A stretch of 6,090 nucleotides of DNA from Candidatus Obscuribacterales bacterium (GCA_021732245.1 JAKFVJ010000126.1:1-6090); one strand, 5' to 3'. Shown: positions 1-5,451, numbered from the stretch's first letter. The notes: a model not told the origin generated them from the sequence alone. Translations and numbers: made by a program.

Positions 1-177
1 AACCGGTATGTGAACGTTTTTCATTCCCGATGACTGTGTCATGCCCTGCTCGTGGTCTCCGCCGAGGCTGACAATAGTATCTACGCCAAGGTTTCCTAGC
101 TTTTGCATACCCGCTTCCGTGGGCGTGGCACCTGAATAAAAATACGGACGATGCCATGTAAACCGAGGCAGATGCTT
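1..177 (-). other. N-terminal half of dual-specificity/tyrosine phosphatase-like domain
   Basis: Residues 866-924 of the large protein read like the opening strands and helix of the cysteine-phosphatase fold: an aromatic FYSGATPTEAG segment resembles the usual (Y/F)RSGQPTxxG, followed by a helix, then LGVDTIVSLGG and finally VHIPV. The catalytic loop would come about 40-50 residues later, beyond the window. The last 14 codons align with the pseudogene at 4624-4830 (TQ..xMK..xIPV), which supports the assignment. Whether the enzyme is active cannot be judged here. Confidence 0.6.
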
Positions 178-2772
178 GTCTTGCCCGTCATGACCACCGG
201 GAATAAAATATCTCCCCACGCCAACGCGCTCTTCTTTTGTAATTCCGCTAAAAGATTTGTGCTTTTCTGCTAACTCTTCAGGTAGCCCCATCTCGACTAA
301 CAACTTCTTTGTTAGCGCAACTGATTGCTTAGGACTGAATACCTGCTCTTCAATGTCTCTTTTATTTGTTTTGCAAACTGGCGTACCCTTACGAATAGCT
401 GTGCCTCTGCCAATTGCTTTGGGGAAGCGCTCAATATATTGGACAAGTTTGCCCCGGTCTAGCTCGAGTCCAGGTATTTCCGGATATTTTCCTGTACTAG
501 ACATCAAGTATCCACTAATAGTCGGATCTGTCTTTTTAATATCATTCAAGATAGAACCTTCGTAGCCGGTATCAATGACAATTGAATTGGCAGGAATTTC
601 CTGACGCCACAGTGCTGCAGTAGCCTTATCGCCAATTTGCAGGCGGCTCCAGAGGAAATAGCGCGCATCGATGCCGCGATAACGTAATAATGGCACTAAT
701 GGATAGGAGTCTCTGCCTAACAGAACACAGGTACTATTTTGGGGAACGAGATTAACAATAGCGTCTGCAGTCTGCTTGAGCATTTCAGCCGTGAGCTTAA
801 TGTTGTCGGCGTACCATTTTTCTACTAGAGAATCAAAATGCTTCGCAAGTACTTTCTGTACATCAGGATTAGCTTCCAGAAGATTGCAGCCATCAATGGT
901 TAGATCCAACCCGGCAGGCAAATCCTTGGGTAGCGACTTGAGCTTTGGACAGTGATCTAACACCAGTGTTTTCAGAGTAGGCGGTAGCTGCGTCGGCAGA
1001 GCTGTCAGTGATGGTAAGTTAAGAAGGCTCACGCTGTTGAGCCCTGGCGGAAGCACTCCCAACTCTGTTATGTTCTTGCAGCCCTTCACAGTTAACTGCT
1101 CAAGCCTAGCGAGGTGCTGAAGCGGCAACTCTGTTATGCTCTGGCAGCAACGCACATATAACTGCCTAAGATTAGCGAGGTGCAGAAGCGGCAACTCTGT
1201 TATGTTCTGGCAGCTATTCACAGTTAACTTCTCAAGCTTAGCGAGGTGCTGAAGCGGCAACTCTGTTATGTTATTGCAGTCATACACATTCAACGTCTTA
1301 AGGTTAGCGAGATGCTGAAGCGGCAACTCTGTTATGTTATGGCAGATATTCACAGATAACTGCTCAAGGTTAGGATGCTTCTGGAGGAACTGAGCCAGCT
1401 CACCAGAGGTTATGCCAGAATGAGAGACTTCGGCAGAGTGTGTCGCTGCATCGTATATGATGTCACTTGCTGTTTTCGGAAAAAATTCTTTCTCGGGACG
1501 GTATTTGCCTTCTGATTGCTTGAACTTCTCAAAGTCTTGCTGCCAAAGTTCTTCATAGGTCGCGCCGTTGCCGGCTTTCTGCTTAGCTATTGACTCTACC
1601 GCTTCTTTTGTCAGTACTTCATCAGCACTGCCACCACGTGCCACATGCTCCGATGTTGCACAAGCGAGTTTCCATTGATTAGCCGCAGATGTTTCGTCGC
1701 CTGCAATAAGTTGTGCTCTGGCATCGGCAAGCATTTGTTTTGCACGTGGGCTTTGCCACCAAGCGATGTGAGTGAGTTCATGCCTTGCTTCTTCGACGTT
1801 GCCGGCGTGTACTAGCCGTGTCTTGTGGTTTACTTCAGCACCCTTGTCTGTTATTTGAATTCGGGCAAATGGATATTTTTCGGCAAGTTCATTGAAGCCC
1901 GGATCACTAATTTTGCCAAGCCTTTCAGCTGGGTTGCCACGTCCCAGCCACTGATTAGCCTTTGCTATTGGGATGCTCAGTGCGTGTTGCAGGGGAGGCA
2001 GAGCTACATTGAGCATGCCGCCGGAAATAATACTGTCAGCCAACTCCTCATTTGTGAATGTAGATTGAATAGAGCCGTCCTTAAGAGTAAGCGGTGCTTT
2101 TCCTTGGGCAATAGACCTCTGCATGACGGCACCGAATGAGCCGGTTGCAGCCCTGCCCAGCAACTGTTCAACTACAGAGCGATTTCTAAGCATTTGATTG
2201 GACTTTTCGTAGAGACCAAAAGTCAACATGCCGGCAGCGGCATTGCTTAAGCGCGACTCGCCTGGTTGAGTGTCGCGGGCCAGATCATAAATGCCGGCAC
2301 CGAGTATTTGACCGGCAGACTCGCTGTAAAGGCTCTTTGCTATCTTTGCGCCAGTCTGACCAAATGTGTCGGCAAGTCTTGCTTCAGCCTTTAGCTTATC
2401 CAGACCCAGCCTGCCAAGCCCGCCGGCTGCCTTGCCGGCAACTGAATAAACGGCAGCAGCACCAAGACCGGAGCTTAATGTCTGGCTGACATAATTCAAG
2501 GAAGCTAAGCTTGTTACTGTTTCTACCGGTAGTGGCGCACATCGCAATGCCGGGTTAAGGTGAGCAAGAATGTTGGAAGGCTCGGCAATAGCCACGTTGT
2601 ACATGGGATCAAGTACGTTAAGCGTGAGCCACTCAGCGGCGTTGTGGCTATGGACTTCTTTGCTCGAGTCCTTGTCCGGCTGAGCATTCCTCAGCAAATC
2701 GCCACCGTTGAGCGTGTTGGACGCACGGGAGTCAACTGTTGGCGGAATGTTGTCTTTTGATTCGATTGCCAT
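1..2772 (-). CDS. Multidomain protein: HExxH motif, leucine-rich repeats, phosphatase-like C-terminus (3' end outside window)
   Basis: The frame is open from ATG at 2772-2770 to the left edge, 924 codons without a stop, so the gene is partial at its C-terminus. No earlier in-frame start exists, because TAG lies at 2793-2791. An AGG 12 nt upstream is only a modest ribosome site. Residues 1-80 are polar and probably disordered. Residues 90-225 are Ala/Gly-rich helices without a signal peptide. H331-E332-L333-T334-H335 is an HExxH zinc-peptidase motif, with E375 a possible third ligand. Residues about 466-630 are leucine-rich repeats. Residues 650-765 look alpha/beta, with LLGRDSYPLVPLL (684-696) and VIDTGYEGS (732-740), vaguely phosphoribosyltransferase-like. 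Residues 875-924 (YFYSGATPTEAG, LGVDTIVSL, HIPV) match the N-terminal half of dual-specificity/tyrosine phosphatases, and the catalytic HCx5R would lie off-window. The function is unknown. The mix of LRR and phosphatase suggests an effector-like protein that binds or modifies other proteins. The reading frame is certain, the domain names less so. Confidence 0.85.
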   Translation of the reverse strand, partial: MAIESKDNIPPTVDSRASNTLNGGDLLRNAQPDKDSSKEVHSHNAAEWLTLNVLDPMYNVAIAEPSNILAHLNPALRCAPLPVETVTSLASLNYVSQTLSSGLGAAAVYSVAGKAAGGLGRLGLDKLKAEARLADTFGQTGAKIAKSLYSESAGQILGAGIYDLARDTQPGESRLSNAAAGMLTFGLYEKSNQMLRNRSVVEQLLGRAATGSFGAVMQRSIAQGKAPLTLKDGSIQSTFTNEELADSIISGGMLNVALPPLQHALSIPIAKANQWLGRGNPAERLGKISDPGFNELAEKYPFARIQITDKGAEVNHKTRLVHAGNVEEARHELTHIAWWQSPRAKQMLADARAQLIAGDETSAANQWKLACATSEHVARGGSADEVLTKEAVESIAKQKAGNGATYEELWQQDFEKFKQSEGKYRPEKEFFPKTASDIIYDAATHSAEVSHSGITSGELAQFLQKHPNLEQLSVNICHNITELPLQHLANLKTLNVYDCNNITELPLQHLAKLEKLTVNSCQNITELPLLHLANLRQLYVRCCQSITELPLQHLARLEQLTVKGCKNITELGVLPPGLNSVSLLNLPSLTALPTQLPPTLKTLVLDHCPKLKSLPKDLPAGLDLTIDGCNLLEANPDVQKVLAKHFDSLVEKWYADNIKLTAEMLKQTADAIVNLVPQNSTCVLLGRDSYPLVPLLRYRGIDARYFLWSRLQIGDKATAALWRQEIPANSIVIDTGYEGSILNDIKKTDPTISGYLMSSTGKYPEIPGLELDRGKLVQYIERFPKAIGRGTAIRKGTPVCKTNKRDIEEQVFSPKQSVALTKKLLVEMGLPEELAEKHKSFSGITKEERVGVGRYFIPGGHDGQDKHLPRFTWHRPYFYSGATPTEAGMQKLGNLGVDTIVSLGGDHEQGMTQSSGMKNVHIPV
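883..1377 (-). other. Leucine-rich-repeat domain of the large protein
   Basis: This region encodes residues about 466-630. Five units begin NITEL or SITEL at residues 479, 501, 523, 545 and 567, spaced exactly 22 residues apart. The pattern is NITELPLxHLAxLxxLxVxxCx, with a Cys at the position where many LRRs carry Asn. From about residue 572 the pattern shortens to LPPxL / LPxxLPPTLKxLxLxxC / LPKDLPAGLxLxIxxC, like the LPX repeats of secreted bacterial effectors. LRR solenoids generally serve protein-protein recognition. Assignment as an LRR is secure, but the ligand is unknown. Confidence 0.9.
1055..1384 (-). repeat. 66-bp tandem repeat array encoding LRR units (about 5 copies)
   Basis: Five head-to-tail units of exactly 66 bp lie at 1055, 1121, 1187, 1253 and 1319. 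The plus-strand core aactctgttatg is identical in all five, and a block close to ttagcgaggtgctga is kept in most. The two outer units diverge at their outer edges. Because 66 bp is 22 codons, gain or loss of a unit keeps the frame. The differences concentrate in the middle of each unit, which encodes the xLxVxxC strand residues. Strong DNA-level conservation points to recent tandem amplification or gene conversion. Confidence 0.9.
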
Positions 2773-2803
2773 ATCTGCCGGACACCTACTCTAGTCTGGC
2801 TTA

Positions 2804-2832
2804 ACAATACCGATATATTGATGGGATGTCAG
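2804..2832 (-). promoter_or_regulatory. Putative sigma70-type promoter of the large minus-strand gene
   Basis: On the minus strand CTGACA (2832-2827, five of six consensus bases) is followed after 17 nt by TATTGT (2809-2804, four of six). Transcription would start near 2797 and leave a leader of about 25 nt before the ATG at 2772. Spacing is ideal but the -10 box is only fair. Confidence 0.45.
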
Positions 2833-2862
2833 TGGTGATTCCCGCAATCCAAATAGCCTTTT

Positions 2863-2899
2863 CTGCGTAATATTACGAAGAGCTGAATGGCCCGGCAGG
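2863..2899 (+). repeat. Dispersed 37-bp direct repeat, copy 1
   Basis: The segment from ctgcgtaata to ggcccggcagg recurs at 4821-4857 in the same orientation with two differences (t/c at the tenth or eleventh base of the core, c/a near the end). This copy holds a perfect 12-bp palindrome, CGTAATATTACG (2866-2877). It sits upstream of the predicted promoter of the minus-strand gene, and on the other side it precedes the abiE operon. Read on the minus strand it contains a frame ending PFSSS-stop, also found in copy 2, so it could be the tail of an old coding sequence. The role is unknown. Confidence 0.85.
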
Positions 2900-2987
2900 C
2901 TTTCTGATTTTTTTGGCAAATAGGAGCATGCAACGCCCTAAACAAGCACAGATTACTCAGGGATCGGCGTAATCGGCGCCTGTCAAG

Positions 2988-3019
2988 TTGTTAGAAAATA
3001 TGATATACTTATCTAACAA
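2988..3019 (+). promoter_or_regulatory. abiE promoter with overlapping inverted-repeat operator
   Basis: An extended -10 element TGaTATACT lies at 3001-3009, with a weak -35 candidate CTGTCA at 2980-2985 (18-nt spacer). Two perfect 8-bp inverted arms, TTGTTAGA (2988-2995) and TCTAACAA (3012-3019), flank the -10 box with 16 nt between them. AbiEi proteins of other bacteria repress their own promoter by binding inverted repeats, so this is the expected operator position. A protein bound here would cover the -10 box and the start of transcription (about 3016). Confidence 0.65.
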
Positions 3020-3035
3020 AGTTGAGGTGACTGCC

Positions 3036-3653
3036 ATGACGACAGCAAATGCGATTAGGCAGGCTATTGAAGCCCTGCCGAAAGGGAAAGCCTTCCCGGC
3101 AAAGGATCTGCTTCAGATGGGTACGCGCGCGGCAGTCGACCAGGTGCTGTACAGAATGGCCAAGGATAAGAAGATCATGCGCATCGCACGCGGAATCTAC
3201 ATGCGTCCCAAGTGGAACAAGTACGTAAATGCGCTGGTTATGCCTGAGCCGTATGAAGTCGCAGAATTGGTCGCCAAGGCAAGAGGGACAAAAGTCGGGC
3301 GCACTGGAGCGGAAGCAGCACATATACTCGGGCTGACAACGCAAATGCCCACGCAGCCAGTATATGCCACTACCGGCCGGACGAGTGAAGTAAGAGTTGG
3401 GGACAACACAATTCGTCTTCGCCACGTTACGCCGCGCCAGATGCAGTATGCAGGAACCGCAGTTGGTACTGCAATCGCAGCCATTCGCTATCTCGGCAGG
3501 GAGAATGTCACTTCTAAGGTAATTGCTGTATTGGAGCAATCACTGACAAAGGAAGACTTTCAAACGCTGCGGATGGCAACGACTGCATTACCGGCCTGGG
3601 CAATGGACAAGTTCTTTGAATACGAGGCTCTCCATGGCCGACGAATTTCTTAG
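3036..3653 (+). CDS. abiEi: AbiEi-family antitoxin / autorepressor (DUF6088)
   Basis: A 205-residue protein that is the antitoxin and likely repressor of an AbiE toxin-antitoxin system, acting in the cytoplasm. ATG 3036 is chosen because GAGGTG (3024-3029) lies 6 nt upstream. In-frame TTG 2988 and ATG 3000 fall inside the promoter and operator. Residues 5-58 form a winged-helix DNA-binding domain ending in the wing-like KKIMRIARGIYMRP. Residues 70-200 are the C-terminal antitoxin domain, with the DUF6088 signature GRTGAEAAHILGLTTQMP (88-105), then PVYATTGRTSEVRVGDNTIR. In studied AbiE systems the antitoxin neutralises AbiEii and represses the operon by binding inverted repeats, which are present just upstream. 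The stop codon overlaps the start of the toxin gene. Family assignment is strong; the phage-defence role is inferred from the family. Confidence 0.9.
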   Translation: MTTANAIRQAIEALPKGKAFPAKDLLQMGTRAAVDQVLYRMAKDKKIMRIARGIYMRPKWNKYVNALVMPEPYEVAELVAKARGTKVGRTGAEAAHILGLTTQMPTQPVYATTGRTSEVRVGDNTIRLRHVTPRQMQYAGTAVGTAIAAIRYLGRENVTSKVIAVLEQSLTKEDFQTLRMATTALPAWAMDKFFEYEALHGRRIS

Positions 3654-4611
3654 ACTGAGTGCTGAAGACCAACGCGAGGTAATCAACGCTGCGTCCCCGC
3701 AGCTTAATATCTTGCCTGCTGTAGCGGAGAAGGACGTTTGGGTCTGCTATGTCCTCAACGTCCTGTATTCCATTCCTGAACGAAGACCAATGGTGTTCAA
3801 AGGCGGCACGTCACTGTCGAAGGTTTTCAATTTGATCAAGCGTTTTTCGGAAGATATCGATATTTCGATCAATTTCCTTCAAGACTATGGTGAGTCAGTC
3901 TCAAAGACTAAAGCAGGCAACATAAGAGAGGAAATTGAGTCAAATTTGCAAGTTTACAAAAAGGAGATACTGGTTCCGGCACTTGACGAACAAGCAAAAC
4001 AATACGGATTGACAGTTGAACCTGGTGATACCGATTGGGAACTTCACGTCAATTACACATCGGTTTTGGCCACAGTCCCGAGTTATATAAAAACGCGAGT
4101 GAAAATTGAACTAAGCGGGCGGAACGAAACTGAGCCCAGCAAACAGCACACGGTGCGGCCCTACCTGCTTGAGAAAACAAGTGATCTCGTCTTTCCAGAA
4201 GCGACAATAGATGCTCTCTTGGCCGAGCGAACATTTTGGGAGAAGGTGACTTTGATTCATGCCAGCCTAAATTCGGGCAGTATCGAAAAGACCCCTGAGC
4301 GATTGTCGCGTCATTGGTCGGACGTCTCCGTGATAATGAAGACAGAAACGGGTAAACGCGCCATCGAAGATCAAGAACTATGCCTCAGGGTCGTCAATCA
4401 TAAGGACGTATTTTGGCGAGATGGCAAAGCAAAATATGATGACTGCCGCAACAAAAGGTTTAAGCTCGTTCCAACCGGGAACACGCTGGCTCTGCTCAAG
4501 TCCGACTATCAAGCCATGCTTGATTCTGGAATGTTCTTTAGCGAAAAGCCTGCATCATTTGATGAGGTCATAGAAGATATCCGTGCTCTTGAATCCCGCC
4601 TCAACAGCTAG
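3634..4611 (+). CDS. abiEii: AbiEii-family nucleotidyltransferase toxin
   Basis: A 325-residue protein of the AbiEii/MenT nucleotidyltransferase family, the toxin partner of AbiEi. Family members transfer nucleotides, in MenT to the acceptor end of tRNA, and stop growth or abort phage infection. Visible motifs in order: KGGTSLSK (56-63) with RFSEDIDIS (70-78), giving the metal-binding D74-x-D76; VKIE (156-159); ERTFWEKVTLIH (198-209), with K204 matching the conserved family lysine; and SRHWSD (225-230), matching RHYxD. All key motifs are intact, so the toxin is probably active. ATG 3634 is preferred because GAGG (3624-3627) lies 6 nt upstream and MADEFLRLS is a typical family start. An upstream in-frame TTG (3616) lacks such a site. 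The gene overlaps abiEi by 20 bp, which implies translational coupling. No clear terminator follows. Confidence 0.93.
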   Translation: MADEFLRLSAEDQREVINAASPQLNILPAVAEKDVWVCYVLNVLYSIPERRPMVFKGGTSLSKVFNLIKRFSEDIDISINFLQDYGESVSKTKAGNIREEIESNLQVYKKEILVPALDEQAKQYGLTVEPGDTDWELHVNYTSVLATVPSYIKTRVKIELSGRNETEPSKQHTVRPYLLEKTSDLVFPEATIDALLAERTFWEKVTLIHASLNSGSIEKTPERLSRHWSDVSVIMKTETGKRAIEDQELCLRVVNHKDVFWRDGKAKYDDCRNKRFKLVPTGNTLALLKSDYQAMLDSGMFFSEKPASFDEVIEDIRALESRLNS

Positions 4612-4623
4612 ACGAGGATTGAT

Positions 4624-4830
4624 CTACCTATCGGCATCGACGCAATTAACAAACGTAGCCGGCAACGTACCTTCTTTGCCATCTTGCGATGCTTGCTTCC
4701 AAGTATTCTTAGCTGTGAATACAGCCTTCATAAAAATATCTAGTTGCTCAGGTGTCAGGTAGCGACCACCCTCAACCGGTATGTTAATGCTTTTCATTTT
4801 CAATGCCTGTGTGACCTCATCTGCGTAATA
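4624..4830 (-). pseudogene. Remnant of a paralogous phosphatase-domain gene (C-terminal fragment)
   Basis: The minus-strand frame from 4830 to TAG at 4626-4624 reads ADEVTQALKMKSINIPV, then EGGRYLTPEQLDIFMKAV, then ATFVNCVDADR and stop. Its first residues match the last in-window residues of the large protein (MTQSSGMKNVHIPV), and plus-strand DNA at 4774-4815 is clearly similar to DNA at 1-42. The rest follows the usual phosphatase order: helix, then a strand leading to the catalytic HCxxGxxR. Here that loop is NCVDADR, so His is replaced by Asn, the Gly is gone and one residue is missing, and a stop follows at once. Everything N-terminal to the IPV strand is also missing, and no convincing start or ribosome site is present. 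It fills most of the gap between the two toxin-antitoxin operons and hints at what follows beyond the left edge of the window. Confidence 0.65.
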
Positions 4831-4857
4831 CTACGAAGAGCTGAATGGCACGGCAGG
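4821..4857 (+). repeat. Dispersed 37-bp direct repeat, copy 2
   Basis: This is the same sequence and orientation as 2863-2899, with 35 of 37 bases identical. It abuts the phosphatase remnant exactly where similarity to the large gene ends. The palindrome of copy 1 is broken by one base here (CGTAATACTACG). With copy 1 it brackets abiEi, abiEii and the remnant, a unit of 1,958 bp from repeat to repeat. Confidence 0.85.
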
Positions 4858-4858
4858 A

Positions 4859-4876
4859 AAGTCCTCGGCAGGACTT
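4859..4876. repeat. Perfect 7-bp inverted repeat (hairpin)
   Basis: aagtcct-cggc-aggactt forms a perfect 7-bp stem with a 4-nt loop directly beside repeat copy 2. No run of T follows on the plus strand and only three follow on the minus strand, so it is not a clear intrinsic terminator. It may be a weak terminator, an mRNA structure or a protein site. Confidence 0.5.
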
Positions 4877-4939
4877 GTAAAGCCCACGGAAGTCGAACTG
4901 GTAGCGTTTGTGTCGTTTGTACTGCTTTAGTCGAATTTA

Positions 4940-4972
4940 TGGTATTATACATACAGAATTGAGGTTGATTAA
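4940..4972 (+). promoter_or_regulatory. vapBC-type operon promoter (extended -10) and ribosome site
   Basis: TGgTATTAT (4940-4948) is an extended -10 element, which would need little help from a -35 box; none is convincing upstream. Transcription would begin near 4955. GAGG at 4961-4964, 8 nt before the ATG, is a strong ribosome site. The small palindrome GTATTATAC (4942-4950) overlaps the -10 box and is a possible, unproven operator half for the antitoxin. Confidence 0.5.
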
Positions 4973-5449
4973 ATGCACAACGTACCAACATTTTTGCCAA
5001 CTGCTGATGAATCGCAAGCGACGATAGCAATTGCCGCTGCACTACAACCAACCAAGAAAGCAGTAGGACCTGTGCTTTTGCTACCAAATGGGCAGAAGCA
5101 ATCAATACCGGCTCCGCTTGCAGGCGTTTTAGGAATTGCCGCACAGGCTATGATGAGCGGTTATGCTGTGTCTCTCACGATTCACAGTGGGCTTTTGACG
5201 ACAAAGCAAGCGGCAGACATGCTTGCCTGTTCGCGTCAGCATGTAGTGAAATTAATTGATGAAGGTAAGCTTCGCGCTGAAAAAATGCCTGGTGGCACAC
5301 ATAGAAGAATCAAACTGAAAGATCTGTTGGAGTTCATGCACAAGGAAGACATTAGGCGTGATGAGCTGATGGACGAAATGGCACAACTTACAGAAGAAGC
5401 GGGTGGCTACAACGAGATCCGTCAATGGATGAAAGGCAGGGCTAAGTAG
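4973..5449 (+). CDS. Excisionase-type HTH antitoxin of a VapBC-like (PIN) toxin-antitoxin pair
   Basis: A 158-residue protein. Residues 74-121 form a helix-turn-helix of the excisionase/MerR-like type (HTH_17): LLTTKQAADMLACSRQHVVKL is the HTH and GGTHRRIKLKDLLEF the wing and following helix. This matches the well-known antitoxin pattern TTxQAAxxLxVSRxxxxxLL...GTHRRI. A charged helix (125-146, RRDELMDEMAQLTEEAGGY) follows and probably wraps the toxin. Residues 1-70 contain a hydrophobic, Ala-rich stretch that often precedes the HTH in this family. It should bind DNA at its own promoter and neutralise the PIN toxin whose gene starts 2 nt after its stop. The ATG has a strong GAGG site 8 nt upstream. 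A phage excisionase is a less likely alternative, since no integrase is present and the PIN gene follows directly. Confidence 0.87.
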   Translation: MHNVPTFLPTADESQATIAIAAALQPTKKAVGPVLLLPNGQKQSIPAPLAGVLGIAAQAMMSGYAVSLTIHSGLLTTKQAADMLACSRQHVVKLIDEGKLRAEKMPGGTHRRIKLKDLLEFMHKEDIRRDELMDEMAQLTEEAGGYNEIRQWMKGRAK

Positions 5450-5451
5450 AA

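Noticed and set aside
1055..1384. Regularly spaced identical blocks resembling a CRISPR array
   Set aside because: The 66-bp units are in frame, the sequence between blocks is itself conserved, and translation gives a clear leucine-rich repeat.
1825..2139. Open plus-strand frame of 104 codons
   Set aside because: It is antisense to the continuous 924-codon minus-strand gene, with no domain and no Shine-Dalgarno. The frames at 257-565 and 2560-2760 were rejected for the same reason.
2868..2876. TAATATTAC, the nonanucleotide nicked by Rep proteins of geminivirus-like rolling-circle replicons
   Set aside because: It is not in the loop of a hairpin but is itself part of a palindrome. There is no Rep gene in the window, and copy 2 of the repeat does not keep the sequence.
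2891..2917. GC-rich stretch followed by a T-run (ggcccggcaggc...attttttt) as a terminator
   Set aside because: Only three stem pairs can form, and no plus-strand gene precedes it in the window.
3009..3539. Open minus-strand frame of 176 codons opposite abiEi
   Set aside because: It lies wholly antisense to a clearly recognisable AbiEi gene, is Cys-rich with no recognisable family or ribosome site, and is best explained as a shadow of the coding strand.
4744..5144. Plus-strand frame 4744-4962 and minus-strand frame 4800-5144 across the spacer and the antitoxin start
   Set aside because: The first is antisense to the phosphatase remnant and runs through the repeat and promoter. The second overlaps the antitoxin gene on the opposite strand. 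Neither resembles a protein family.
4973..5449. Phage excisionase
   Set aside because: The HTH type is shared, but no integrase or attachment site is visible. The gene is directly followed by a PIN toxin, and the GTHRRI plus charged-helix layout fits the antitoxin subgroup.
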